From the NCBI GenBank assembly GCA_963555705.1, contig OY743168.1, forward strand, positions 96,698,925-96,762,924: a DNA stretch of 64,000 nt, given 5' to 3'. Shown in pieces: positions 1-11,732 of the stretch. The translations under genes were made by a program, and so were the position numbers. Under the pieces are notes generated by a model. It did no database searches. It was not told where the DNA came from and saw nothing but the letters and a program-made list of their open reading frames with translations. The stretch comes from Ligustrum vulgare (taxonomy: Eukaryota; Streptophyta; Magnoliopsida; Lamiales; Oleaceae). The stretch's first letter is position 1, and every line of letters begins with the position of its first letter.

Positions 1-690
1 AATGGCCATTTCTGCAGCTGTATATAATCCCTTGGATGAAACATTTATGTTTTTCATTTCCAACGCCTGCTCTGAAAATTGTTGTCGTCTTCTTCCGCAT
101 AGACGATCTGGGCTTAGTAATCCAACATTGTGTTGTGTTATTGTTGGAATTGGGAATTGGGTTTGGGTTTTTGAGATTGTTAATGATCGGTCCAAAATCA
201 AAGTCCTTCAGCGCCGCAAGTAGTCTGTCCGAAATGGGATCTGTTCTATCCCTTGTTCCTCTATGTTGCAGTGGAAGCCCGATACTTCCTGTCATCGTTG
301 GAGATGCGCTGACTTGCGCAGCATTTGGGTTTTCCAATGTCAGGTAATGATTCAGTTTTTCAAAAATTTCTCTGAGGCTTACTGTGTTCCTCTCATAAGC
401 TGTAGCCTTCTTGAGTTCTGTCTTCATGAAGTTGTAATTTGTCTTTACAGTACTGACCTCGCCGTCTTTGGGACTCTTCATGCAGAAAGCCAATTTTCCT
501 CTCTTTCCATCTGTATCAGTATTTTGAACTTCTATTGCCCCGTCACACATCAATCTTATGTTCGAATCTGTCACATCATCCTCTTCTACATCTGTTACCG
601 TCGTTACATCTCCAGCACCTGAGGAAGTTACATGCTCTCCTTGTTTCCATAAGGTGTTAAAAGTTCCATGAAATCTGTATCTTCAGTTAT
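1..690 (-). CDS. Unrecognised open reading frame, 3'-truncated by window edge
   Basis: On the minus strand one frame stays open from an in-frame TGA near 688 to the window edge at 1, about 225 codons without a stop. The first in-frame ATG is near 555 (reads MCDGAIEV). The translation is hydrophilic and coding-like, for example KSPKDGEVSTVKTNYNFMKT around 440-500 and LLAALKDFDFGPIINNL around 190-240. An AG just before the GT of GTGCTGGAGATG near 620 could be a splice acceptor, so this may be an exon. I do not recognise the family. It does not match the PPIP5K gene further right on the same strand. It could be a retroelement gag-like exon or a host exon. Confidence 0.4.
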
Positions 691-1094
691 CTCTGTTATA
701 TTTTTGGACAATTCAAGATCTCCAAAAATTAAACGCCCAATCTAGATGATGAATCTTGTTGACAAATTAATATGTGAATGTAGGATCCAAACTAAAAAAA
801 AATATAGAAGAAATTATTGGGATGAACAACGAACAAATATTATTAATCAAGGAATCACGGAGAACTACAAAGCTCCAACAATGGAGTTCTCACCCTCTCA
901 ATCAATAATCTCTCACTAGAAAATATAGAAAACCCACAATTTGATCTCTCTATTTTTCTCTCGTGAAAAATAATTTGTTGAACCCTATTTGATGTGTTTA
1001 CAATGATCCTATATATAGTTTTATCACTCAAGTAACCTAATTAGACTATACAGAGGAAGTCTAATATAACCCAACTTGGAAAACTAGGAGTATA
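691..1094. other. AT-rich stretch without recognised gene
   Basis: No supported gene. On the minus strand the segment about 780-1080 looks like a promoter or leader (a TATATATAGG stretch followed by pyrimidine- and AGAG-rich text), which would fit an LTR R/U5 region, but no TG...CA ends, duplicate copy or primer-binding site were found beside it. Confidence 0.25.
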
Positions 1095-1187
1095 ATATTA
1101 ATATAACCGTATATATCACTTTATATAAGGTTATATCCTGATATATCACTTTATATATGGTTATATGCGGATATATTACTTTATATG
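1095..1187. repeat. Left part of ~30 bp tandem repeat split by a hAT insertion
   Basis: About three imperfect copies of a unit reading roughly ATATATCACTTTATAT then GGTTATATGCGG. The array continues at 2290-2340 on the far side of the hAT element at 1188-2289, so the insertion landed inside this small minisatellite. Confidence 0.6.
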
Positions 1188-2289
1188 CAGGGACGGAGCC
1201 AAGATTTTGCGTGAGTGGGGACCAAAAATTTCGCAATCCGAGATTGTAAAAAAAATCAATAATAAGAATAGATACAAATAAAGTTGCTTACAAATTTTCT
1301 TTACACGTTTTCATACTTTAAAAACGCTTTACAATAACTTCATTATCAATTTTAAAAATATCTCTCATAAACAATACATCAATACATCAATAATCAATTC
1401 AAACTTCCAAAGCAATAGACCAAAATTTTTAACCATTTTTTAATTTCATCCACCTATGTCTAGTACCACTACAAATCTAATTAAAATTTAAGTCAAAACT
1501 AAACAATTAATTTTAACCATATATTTTACGAGATCCACAACTTTTTAATCAAACAATCAACCATCTTTTATCAAAATATACTAAAAATTTAATCCCCAAT
1601 TTGATGTTGTTTAAAAAGAAATTATTTGAATAAATACTGATTTTTAGGAGAATATATGGTTAAAATGTATGAAGTTTTTTTTTGAATTTATGTGTAATAA
1701 TATTTTATGAATAAATGTGTTGTTAAAAAGAAGAGAAAAGAATGTGATAAAAATTTAATGTAGCCAGACTAGTTTTAATCTCATCTAAATCTATAAAAAG
1801 TGCAGTCTAGTAGTTTAAATATTTATATAAAAAAAAATTCAATAAAATGCGCTTATTTTATCTCAATCTATAGAAAGTGTTGTCTAGTAGTTTAAATATT
1901 TTTTTATATAAAAAAATTCAATAAAATGCGCTTATCCATAAAAATCCTCCTCTCCTCCCTTACCTCTCTCATCACCCTTAAAAGCACAGTCCCCTAAGCT
2001 TCTCTACAACATTTGCCGCAGCTGCTGGTTTTAGAGAGAGAGAATCATCAAACCCTTTTTAAAGAGAAAATGACGAAGGAAGTGAGCGAAGAAAGGCGGG
2101 TTCATCACCATGGAAAGGACTATGACCATTGCAAGACATGGGTGAGCTGAAGCTCTGATCCTTCTACAGAGCCCTCATCGCTGAGTTCGTCGCTACCCTT
2201 CATCCACCTAAATGCCTAATCAAATTTTTTTTTTCAAATCTCAGTGGGGTCCTACACCCCCACCTGAGCCTGCATGGGATCCGTCCCTG
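1188..2289. mobile_element. Non-autonomous hAT transposon carrying an aquaporin gene fragment
   Basis: Terminal inverted repeats CAGGGACGGAGCC (left) and the complement of GGATCCGTCCCTG (right) are flanked by a perfect 8 bp target duplication TTTATATG at 1180-1187 and 2290-2297, diagnostic of a hAT insertion. The 1,102 bp element has no transposase. Inside are two tandem copies of a roughly 75 bp AT-rich unit (about 1783-1932) and, near the right end, a stretch of host-gene origin (2070-2200; see separate entry). The TIR resembles that of the element at 35021-35807, which points to one mobilising family. Confidence 0.9.
2070..2200 (+). pseudogene. Captured PIP2-type aquaporin first-exon fragment
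   Basis: An ATG at 2070 opens MTKEVSEE...HHGKDYDH, the hydrophilic N-terminus typical of PIP2 plasma-membrane aquaporins. From 2135, in another frame, the sequence reads DMGELKL, a TGA where the family has Trp, then SFYRALIAEFVATL, the start of the first membrane helix. The proline-rich DPPPAP segment between the two is missing, which explains the frame change, and homology stops at 2200 just before the element's right end. A leader-like stretch with AGAGAGAG precedes the ATG. The fragment lies wholly inside the hAT element, so it is a transduplicated gene piece and not a functional aquaporin. Confidence 0.85.
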
Positions 2290-2340
2290 TTTATATGTGG
2301 TTATATGCACATATATCACCTTATATCCCCATATATCAAT
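2290..2340. repeat. Right part of the ~30 bp tandem repeat
   Basis: Continuation of the repeat at 1095-1187 after the hAT element, with units TTTATATGTGGTTATATGC and ATATATCACCTTATATCC. Confidence 0.55.
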
Positions 2341-3009
2341 AAAGGTGCAGCTTCTTCTACACTTGTATTTGAGCCAAAATTCACAATCTCAACTTATGCA
2401 ATTGACATCTACATTATAGTACCATGATTGTTCCCACAGTACATGATAATCGTCCATCTCTACCATGTTACATATAATCTCTCTTTATGATACTTTCCAA
2501 TAGAAAGTGTAATTTTACATACCTCCATATTTTGAATTTCTTGCTCTCTTTTAACTTGTGAAGCTTGATAGCAAGATGAGTATTTTTTAGTCTTCAAATT
2601 TAAAGCTTTCACCAATGCTTTGCATACCAAGTTTTCACTACTCTTATGGTTTATTATTAATTAACTTGCTGATGATGCGTCGTGTTCTAAAAATATTGTC
2701 ACACTTCAAATTGAGATCTTTTATATCTTCTTGATAAACCTTCGCAGATTCCTTCATAACTTGTGTTTGTTCAAACTTAGCTGGGACTCGAGAAAATTCT
2801 CTAGCTACCTATTACTTTGTTCTTGTTTTAGGCTTGACGAAACAACTAACATTCATAACAGTTAAATTCTGCAAATTTTTCTGCATCTTTAAATATATCA
2901 TCCTTCTTTCCAAATTATGGTACAAGGTTGGTTTTGCAATCCTCATATCATCATCGCGAAGATGCATTTCACTACCAACATAAGTAGCCATCAACCAGGA
3001 GAGGACCTT
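2341..3009 (-). other. Presumed retroelement leader/internal remnant
   Basis: Lies directly downstream (minus strand) of the LTR and primer-binding site at 3010-3405, so it should be the start of that element's internal region. No gag or pol motif is visible and the short open frames here are not convincing. Confidence 0.3.
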
Positions 3010-3021
3010 GCTTTGATACCA
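3010..3021 (-). other. LTR retrotransposon primer-binding site (initiator Met-tRNA type)
   Basis: On the minus strand it reads TGGTATCAAAGC, one base from the common plant PBS TGGTATCAGAGC, three bases after the LTR end at 3025. Confidence 0.75.
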
Positions 3022-3024
3022 ATT

Positions 3025-3405
3025 TGGTGCGGATTGCGGAAGCTATTGTAAAATTCTTGTAATAAGAATTATATAAAAATAAAGAACATTATTGAAAAAA
3101 TCTTGCATTGTATATTGGTTAATGAAGGGATTATCAAAAAAGTGTACAATACATTTGTATCTATATAGGCAAATTTATTTTCTAATCCTACTAATATAAG
3201 GAAACAAACTAAAATCCTAATCTAAAATAAAGAAGATATCATATTCTAATCAATAAAGAAAAGAACTCCTATTCTAAAATCTAAAAGAATAGAATGAGAT
3301 AAAATATATTACAACTAAAATAGATTAAAGCAAATAGACTTAGAATAGGAAACTAATATTTACAAAACAAAAAACTGATCCAATAAAACTTGATTTTGTA
3401 CCACA
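3025..3405 (-). mobile_element. Long terminal repeat (5' LTR of a truncated minus-strand retroelement)
   Basis: On the minus strand the repeat begins TGTGGTAC at 3405 and ends GCACCA at 3025 (381 bp, canonical TG...CA), followed by the primer-binding site at 3010-3021. No partner LTR was found in the window, so the element is either truncated or its other LTR lies left of position 1. It sits beyond exon 7 of the VIH gene, in the same orientation, where the next intron would be. Confidence 0.7.
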
Positions 3406-3759
3406 CCAGTTTATCTAGAATCATAAAAAATAGAAAAGAAAAAAAATTATCATTAGTACGAATGCAACCATTTTTCGATCAAACAAAACTGGGCACCAAT
3501 GGGGAACAGATAAATTGAACATAAAATGAAATGAATTATTAAAAATCTTTGCATTAATACACGTGATATAACCAACAAACTACACACATAACTTTGCAAG
3601 AAATGCTTTTTGTTATTTGCAATCTGCAATCCTTACATGAAACATTAGTAACTGCCCAAAGTGCCTCAAAAATACATAAGAGGGACTGGGAGATGAAAAT
3701 ATACACATGCAATTCAACATAAAATGTACTTACTTAAAAAGATATATTAAAGATCTCAC

Positions 3760-6700
3760 CTTCCGGAACAGTTCCTTCATTCCCCCACCAGCTGAACTGG
3801 GGTAATATATCATTATACTGTGATCATCACCTTCATAGGACGAAAAAATGAGATTTGGCATGCATTTGCACAATATAGTACACAGTAATTGTAAGCCTAT
3901 TAAATAGACACGCTGCCACTAGAGTCAACAACTTTAGGTCGAGAGGAACTTGGGCACTGAAATGAGATGCTTAAGAGATGTTGGTTCAATAGGATTCTTT
4001 AAACTAAAACATTCAAAATTGTGAACAAATAAAATAAATTATACGTGAAGTGGTTTAGAAGGCCAGATCAATTTATATTGGTCCATACATTATAACCAGA
4101 ATCGGAAACGCAGAGAATCAATCTACAGTATTCAGAATGTAGGTTACCATGAATAGGCTTCTCCACAAAAGGCTTCCAGAACCGATTCCCATGGACCTCA
4201 ACATAATCTTCCTCCTCAAGGAAATAATCTAGGTCTTGATAAGGAAATTCCCTGTTAACGAGGGCGTAACTTGGAACAGGAATTCCATACATTTCAAGCC
4301 GCTGAAAGTATAACCAAATAAGAACCACAAAAATAAAAATAAAAAATAAATAGAAAAGTATGGATGCATACCTATCACAATAGGTCAGAGGAAAATACAG
4401 AAACTAATATCATGAACCCTTTGTAATCCACACTTCAATTTTACTGATATATAAATGTTGTTAATCAGGGGTAAGAAGAAAGAATTAATGTCCAGGTTGT
4501 ATATATAAAAAGTGGGTTCCAAGAAACTAAAAGGAGAAATGCACGAAGGAGGAGAGAGCAGGAAAATTGAAAGAAAACAGAAAAATGCTGCTCTTTGGCC
4601 TTTCACTGAATCGAGTACGCCTAAAAGTAAGGTAGGCACTTTCACTTCACTTTTTTAGTTTGACATTCTCTTTCACGTTTTCTTTCAAGTACAGCCTTAG
4701 ATAAATTCCTTCTTGTGTTGGATAAAATTGACTAGAGACAGTTGATACTAAAATACCGTGTGCATATTAGTCCTTCAGACCTTTAGGCTCCATTCGGCGG
4801 CGCCCATTTAAATTAGAATTTAAATATCACAATTTCCCAAACAACTTTTTAACCACACACATTTTCTCTCCAATTTTTAACCAAAAAATTTAACTAGAAA
4901 ACCCAAATAAATCATTTTAAGTTGGATTAATGAGCCACCGAACGGAGGCTTAAAAAATTTTAATAGGGGGTTGGGTAGAGAGAATGTCTCATAATTAGAT
5001 CAGAAGAATCCAAATGAAATTCTCTACGAGACCAAATAATTATGCTCAATGAGACAAATTCCAGAAGATTGGTTGTAGAAGCACAGCAACCCCATATGGT
5101 GCCAATAATAATATAGGGTTCACGCATCAAAAAAGGGTAGGAATAAGAAACTGCTAATAAAATCGTTGAATACTTGCACAGTAGCACCATATAATCTTCT
5201 CTATTTATTAATTCATTCAAAAGTCTCCTCACATCTAATCTAAAAAGTAAAGTATATAGAGTGCATCAAAGTGTAGGCATATCTCTGATCTCCAAAGAAA
5301 ACCAAATGCAAACCTCATAGACTTCTCTTCGATCATGAAGAAGGTGTTGTGACTCCAATTCATTTACAAGGAAAGGCCTAGAACAAAGAAATGAATAGAC
5401 CATCATAAGTGATAACTTCTTTCTTAAAGGACTGAGAAAGTAAATGGATATACTCTATATTATCTGTTTACGAAATAATACTGAAAATAATAACATCAGA
5501 TTCCACTCAACAACTGCATAAATATCAACAAGGACATCAGATTTTTTATCATTTCAGTCGGAATAAATGAACAGTAAGGAATCCATCAACAGGGGACGGA
5601 GTACAAAATCTAGAAAATGATTAAATCCAACTACAATTCCAAGTTTTTGTATTAACGTTGATTTGAATCGTGGTTTTCATTCTTAAACGGAGAACGGCAT
5701 ATAATCATTTTTTATTTTTCCAAATCTATTGATGCCCCCACAGCCTAAACATTTGTTATGCCGCCATAAACAATTTCCTCTAAATTTATTCATTATGGTG
5801 AAGAGCCACAAATATTTTCACACATAAAATTCTTTAGTCTAGCAAATGTACCTACACTACCAATATAACATGACACTGGTAATTTTAATTTGCAGCATTA
5901 AGATGTGCAAAAATTTCAACTGATTAAGTACAATATAAAATAGGAATCAGAGTTCAACCATGCCCTCGATATTAATTTGTTGCACTTGAAAAGAAAAGAA
6001 AAAAGGATCAAAATTTCCAACTCTAGATTATACCATAAACTCCTGTGTAATCAGACTCTAGGCTCTAGCAGTATTAGAATATAGGAATAGATCTGCAATG
6101 GCACAAAACTTGAGAAACGTCTAGATGTGATACATACTTCCTTAATTGAGCATATGCTACCGCCTTCATTAAAGGATATCCACTAGAGTAGAAGCCAATC
6201 AAGCATTCACAAATTGGCCAGCTGCAATATTACACCACATGGAATGAAAAACATTGCAGTATTTATGATACATTAATAGCTCTTAAAAACCAATGAAACA
6301 CTAGAAATATCAAATATATTCGAATTGTGATATTTACCTCTCTATGGGTTCCTCGAGAATAACCTTGTCCCCAAAATGAATAATCTACGCATTATAGAAC
6401 AGATAATTATCAGATTAATTTGAAGAGGCATGCAAATAATATATTCATTTTACAATGGGTGAACTAATTAATCTACTTGAAACCATTTATTCACTTCCCC
6501 TCAGAAGATATTCATGCTAAAGCTCAAAAACAGTACCTCGAACTCTCCAAACGCCTGCAGTCTGTCTAAAATCTGCAACATCGGCGCTGAGAAAACCTAA
6601 AACAATTGAAACCACAAAAATAAAAAATAAAAGAAAACAAATGAATGAGATTCAGAACTGAATAACACTGTGTTACACAACACAACACTACACAAACTGT

Positions 6701-6827
6701 GCATGGTTTTGTGACTCTGAAAATTGAGACAAAAAGGGAGAACCTCGGAGCCGCATTTCACCTTCTTTTCCATTACACACACTCCTACAGTCACTTTCTT
6801 CCCAACATTCCCCTCCTCCCCCTCCAT
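3760..6827 (-). CDS. VIH: Inositol hexakisphosphate/diphosphoinositol-pentakisphosphate kinase (PPIP5K/VIH), exons 1-7 only
   Basis: Seven exons join in frame: 6744-6827, 6537-6596, 6338-6384, 6138-6221, 5314-5377, 4148-4301 and 3760-3830 (564 nt, 188 codons), each with GT donor and AG acceptor. The product starts [20 protein letters not shown], then [105 protein letters not shown] and [20 protein letters not shown]. This is the N-terminal half of the ATP-grasp kinase domain of plant VIH1/VIH2, which make the inositol pyrophosphates InsP7/InsP8 used in phosphate and jasmonate sensing. The expected next exon (rest of the ATP-grasp domain) and the C-terminal phosphatase-like domain are absent down to position 1; the LTR at 3025-3405 lies there. 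The gene may continue beyond a large intron or be a truncated copy. Confidence 0.9.
4786..4949. mobile_element. MITE, PIF/Harbinger-like, in a VIH intron
   Basis: 164 bp with inverted ends GGCTCCATTCGGCGGC and the complement of GCCACCGAACGGAGGC, flanked by TTA on both sides (4783-4785, 4950-4952). The interior is AT-rich, non-coding and palindromic. TSD and TIR style match the PIF/Harbinger superfamily, whose transposase gene is present at 40245-41578. Confidence 0.75.
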
Positions 6828-7724
6828 TCCTTTCTCTATTGCTATAAACGAATTTCGATAATTCTTCCCGATCTCTTCTACGCTGCTCAAAACTTCACAA
6901 AAATAATTATACTCGTTATTATCATTTATGTGAATAATAAATAAATTACCGAAAATAAAGGAAACTGAAAAATAGCTATAATTAGTTACCACATATGCAA
7001 GAATTTCGGGATATTCTAAACGAAAATGGAAATTCAAGACGGCGACGTATTTGAAGTTCCTTTTCAGTTTTCTTTCACGGGAAAGAGAAGAAAGGCTGCG
7101 ACTCGTAACAACCAAGGAAAAAGTTATGAATATTCTGGAGGATTATTTATATATGGAAATTAATGCCGATAAAATTTTGTGGATTACGGAATATCTGGAA
7201 TATACAGGGCCGTTTGGGGCACTGAAAAGGACAAACTTTTAATTAAATGCGAGTCCGATGGACTTTTGCATTTGTGTTGGGAGTGACGTGTCCCTGTCAC
7301 TGTCTATCATAAAAGTTGTGTGTCTTTGGCTTTTGTTCTCACGTGATAAAGTTTAATATTAATATTATTTATCTCAAAATTAAAATTAATCTCAACTTAA
7401 TTGACACATATTTATTGAAGAATTGCGAAGTGTCCATGTGTACATATACAAGTCAAATCTTCAATTTTTAAATAGAGAGTGTCAACTGGATTGAGAATCT
7501 CAACCTTGAGATACGTAGCATTATTCTAAAGTTTAGTATAGATATGGTAAAAGCCCTATTTTTAACATATCATACATTTTTTCAACCTAAAATGTAAAAG
7601 AACGTGTCAAACATAATTCTTGACCAATTTATTAATTAGCTGCCTAAAATTCTCTTATACCTATTTGTTCAGAATATTCCCGAAAATAGACATGTAGTCA
7701 ATTTTGATAAATTTATAGGTCAAT
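6828..7724. other. 5' flank of the VIH gene
   Basis: Upstream (right) of the VIH start codon at 6827. It should hold the 5' untranslated region and promoter, but I cannot place a TATA box or transcription start with confidence. The rest is AT-rich without a supported gene. Confidence 0.4.
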
Positions 7725-9245
7725 TTAGTTGTAAACTATTTGAAATTGTGTGAAGTCACTAAAGATCGAAAATAAACATGTAGTCAATTTTCGTAAGAAT
7801 AGACCCCCATTTGACACAAAAGTCTTTTCAAGTTTATTTGTCTTGATCGATGAAAAGTTGGGGCATAACGATTGACCAAATGATCTAAGAAGCCAATAAA
7901 TAGTTCTCGAATGGCTTAAGTTATCCAATAGGTGCATTCGAGAGTGTTTGAGTCGTGAGAAGATCAAATAGACCCACATTGACCATTTGATCTATTTAAT
8001 ATTTATGGTCAATTTGGCTTAAGCTGTTTGAAATTGTGTAAAGTCACTTAAAATCGAAAAATAGATCTAGAGTTATTTTGATAAGATCTGTAGTCAATTT
8101 TTGGAGAACAGACCCCATCCGACACAAAGTCTTTTCAGGTCTATTTGTCTCGATAAATGATAAATTAGGGGTATAACGACCAGCCAAATTATTTAAGATG
8201 TCTATAAATAGTTCTCAAATGGCTTTAGGCATTCAACAGGTGCATTCAAAAGTGTTTAGATCATGATTCATGACAAGGTCAAATAGACCCACATTGACCC
8301 TACGGTCTATTTGATTAGCTTGGCCTCGAAATGACCCATTTTCTCTTTGTGACGTGTCGTGTGGATAATAATAGGGTATTTCGTCATAAACTTTGATTAT
8401 TTGTAGATTAGATACTCCCCATAATAGTTGTAGAGGCAAAATGAGTTGAATCACAATAACCCTTACTGTAAAGTCAAATTTGAACATGCCTCGAACATCT
8501 CATGTTTCACACTGTGGGGTCTAACGATTAATCAAATGATCTAAAACGTTGATAAATAGTTCCCAAATTGTTTGAGTTTCTGCTTCTGGGTAGTAAAAAT
8601 GTCAGATAGACACATATTGACCATGCGGTCTATTTGATTAGCTTGGCTTTGAACTGTCTCGTTTTTCTCTTTTAAGACATGTCGAGCGGGCATTAATAAG
8701 GTATTTCATACTAAATATTGATTATTTATATATTAGATACTCCTCTGAATAGTTTCAAAGACAAAATTAGTTAAATTGCCTTAACCCCTGCTTACATAAG
8801 TGTAAAGTCAAATTTTGATATACCTTAAAGATCTCAAGTTCCTGACAATGGGGTATTTGAAATCAAAGATAAAAATAGACTACATTGTCAATTTGAACAA
8901 AATAGATCATACTCGAGAAACGATCAAATTTTGCATTTATATGTGATCATAACAAAAGGAGAATTTTATATAGAAAATTACATTTGCTGGGGTCAATTTG
9001 AAAAATAGACTCACGCCACAAAAATAGACCATGGGTTAATTTTGTCAAAAATGGAAATAGACCATAATGTCAATTTGAACAAAGTGATCATACTCGAGAA
9101 ACCGTGAATTTATGCATTTATATGTGGTCATAACAAAAACAAGATTTTATAGAAAGTTACATTTATGGGGGGGTTAATTTGACAAATAGATCGTGCCATA
9201 GAAAATAGACCCAAGCCACAAAAACAGATCATTGATCTATTCGGG
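7725..9245. repeat. Degenerate tandem array with ~290-325 bp period
   Basis: Phrases recur at a roughly constant offset: GAAATTGTGTGAAGTCACT near 7742 and its variant near 8030; GGTCTATTTGATTAGCTTGG near 8308 and 8627; GATTATTTRTAGATTAGATACTC near 8394 and 8719; a second duplication (AATTTGAACAAAATAGATCAT, CATACTCGAGAAAC) near 8897 and 9073 with a shorter, roughly 180 bp offset. Copies are diverged and contain no coding frame. Confidence 0.65.
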
Positions 9246-9716
9246 CTAAACCCAGTTCAAATTAATTTTGATTTTAAGGTTTAGAAAATAGTAAATTAGA
9301 ATTTTTAAAAACAAAGGATATTAAGGACATTTTATAACTTACCAATATAAAATAGGTCGTTTGGATATGAAAAGTAAAAATAGGCCTTAAAAAACATGCA
9401 CGTTTAAAAATAGGTCTTTACACAAAATTTCCCGTAAGATTATTATTGTTTGGTAACTTGTTTATAAAAAAACATATTTTTTTCAAATCACTTTTTAATA
9501 TACATATTTTTTTCAAATCACTTTTTACGCTCTGTTCAGCTCATAGTTGTCATTTTTTTGTTTATTTGTGTTTTTTAGGTAAATGTGAGTGATTAAAAAA
9601 TAGTTTGAGAAATTGTGTATTTTTTTGGTTGTATATGATCTCGAAAATATAACATTCTTTATTATAAAAAAAAAAAAATTTACCAAACAGAAATAATTAC
9701 TTTTGATTTTTATTTA

Positions 9717-10683
9717 GGTCTTGTTCTTTTTATCGTTTTCAGGCTATTTTATATTTTTATTTTTTAAAATACTAAAAAATCGTTCTCTTTACCATTTTAA
9801 AAAATGTGTCTTTTAAAATGAAAAATAAAAAAATTTGCACATAAAATGGCATTTTGGACATTTTCAATGAATTTCAACCAAATTGTTCAAAAGGTGAAAA
9901 ATGTCATTTCGGTTAAATAAATTGAAGTAGCCTAATTTGTAGAAACACATATGATAGGTATAAGGTCACATGTTCGATTCCCCAAAATGTAATTCACTTT
10001 TTTCTCCTTCCTTTCCCTATACAGCTGTCCAAAATTGCAATTCATTTTTTTTCCTTCTCCCTTTCTCTGCACGACTGTCCAAAATTGCAATTCACTTTTT
10101 TTCTTCTCTTCTCCCTGAACCTGCATGGCTACCTACTCTACTAGTTTGTTGCATATCTTGAATTGGTATTTCAAATAATTTCAATTTGTTTAATCCGCCA
10201 AAAATTAAAATATGTATTGATAGAAGTTCGTCTAATATGTATGAGGATAAATTAATAACTTATCTCCTAAATCTGTAATTGTATTATTATTGTTTGATAA
10301 AAGCATTTAACTCGTTGATAGACACATGTCCACGGTGGCACTCATTTCATTACCAACTAATGACTTTATTTATTATTTTAATATTTTTCTATTCGTTATT
10401 AAATTAGTCCAACAGTAGCTAATTTTTTATAACATAGAGTAAATTTTCAAAATACAAGAAATTTTATAATTTAATCAGCAAGCAAGGTAATACAAATTAT
10501 CAAAATAGTATTTTACAAAATTTCAAACTAAACGCATTTTTCAATTTTTCATTTTCAGAAATAATTTATAGAAATGACAGATAAAACACGTTTTCAACAA
10601 ATTTAAAAATAGAAATTTAAAACATAAAACGGAAAACATTTTCAAAAATAAAATAAAAAATGAAATACAAATAGAACGCCACC
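9717..10683. mobile_element. Long-arm Harbinger-type non-autonomous element
   Basis: 967 bp between TTA target duplications (9714-9716 and 10684-10686). The left arm (GGTCTTGTTCTTTTT...) and the complement of the right arm (GGTGGCGTTCTATTTG...) run on for about 150 bp of imperfect inverted repeat rich in GTTTTC/GAAAAC. The same arms recur at 22769-23595 and 61537-62629. There is no transposase; the middle is AT-rich filler with a small duplicated stretch (CTGTCCAAAATTGCAATTC near 10025 and 10075). Confidence 0.65.
9925..9990 (+). repeat. Possible tRNA-derived SINE head
   Basis: GTATAAGGTCACATGTTCGATTCCCC near 9957-9983 resembles a pol III B box (GTTCGATTC) preceded by tRNA-like text; a convincing A box and tail are not visible. 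Confidence 0.3.
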
Positions 10684-10974
10684 TTAAGATCTGGTTGATT
10701 TTTTTAGAAAGTCTCTGTTTGGTAGAGATTAAAATCATATTTTCAGTAAAACATTGATAAAAGTTGATGGAATGTATAGTTGAAAAGTATATATCCTATA
10801 AAATGTGTAATTAAAATTAATTATTGATTTGGATTTAGATTTTAATCAAGTTTTTAGTGTTATAAAACATGGGCTAAATTTTATGAAAAATAATTTTGAG
10901 AATCGAGTTTTTAAGAATTTTTAGGACTTAAATTTTTTTTAAAGTGATGTATTACAGCCATTGCAGTCACCAAA

Positions 10975-11205
10975 GCATAGCTCAGTTGGCAAAAGTTGAA
11001 GTGACCTTAAGTCTGCGTCACTGCAGACATAGGAGTAGGGGGTTCGAATTCTGGCAAATGCTTTGAATTTGACCTCCTTGTGGTGAAAATCAATTGACAA
11101 GTTTCAGACCTTAATTAATTGAGGTACATCTCGTGATTTACCTCCTTGATAAAGTTCTAGGGATTGGACAGTGAGACCATCAAGGTTGCTGTTCAACTTT
11201 TAAGA
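10975..11205 (+). mobile_element. tRNA-derived SINE
   Basis: TAGCTCAGTTGGC (A box, about 10978-10990) and GGTTCGAATTC (B box, 11041-11051) have the spacing of a tRNA-derived pol III promoter. They are followed by a tRNA-unrelated body containing AGGGATTGGACAGTGAGACC and CATCAAGG near 11158-11185. The same 3' body recurs at 61110-61160, supporting a dispersed SINE family. Exact ends and target duplications were not fixed. Confidence 0.7.
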
Positions 11206-11732
11206 AAGGCTCGTCATGACAATGGAATGGGTGACTCTCCCCATGTCATAAATTTTGGAAAGGTTGGGTGGGATTAAAATTTTCATTTATCATCACACTT
11301 ATTTATTTATTAATATTTTAAATATAGTGTAAATCTTAAAATATAAGAAAGGTGCAGGACTGCAGGTATGAGGGGCTATGATAATGTTCTTTATCATTAT
11401 CCTGATTTTTCTCGTGTTCGTCGTTTGTATTTGACAGTCCATATTCTTGATTCATTGTGTAAACATAAGTTGATAGTTGATTGCGCTAAACGAAATCAAC
11501 GATCTAGATCTAAGATTACCATTTTAAAGTTAGCCTATAAACCCGTGAGGCTTTTTTATTGAAAGGATAAGATCAAACACGACGTTCGAACTAAACTTTA
11601 ATGCAAAATGGGTGGTGAAGGAAGTTTTCAATTTCTTTATTTCTTTAGCATAGTATATGATTTGGTAGCTACAATGCTACTTTATGCATCAGCAGCTCGT
11701 CTATAGTAGACGAGTTAAGATGGACCCTTTTG
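11206..11732. other. Intergenic, nothing recognised
   Basis: AT-rich sequence between a SINE and a solo LTR. A 64-codon open frame at 11368-11562 has no recognisable motif and is not supported as a gene. Confidence 0.4.

Noticed and set aside
6597..7115. A 172-codon intronless gene on the minus strand
   Set aside because: It reads through the VIH 5' UTR, exon 1 and intron 1; only residues from the internal Met at 6827 to the donor at 6743 belong to a protein.
10976..11051. A functional tRNA gene
   Set aside because: A and B boxes are present but no cloverleaf with acceptor and anticodon stems can be formed; the SINE body follows instead.
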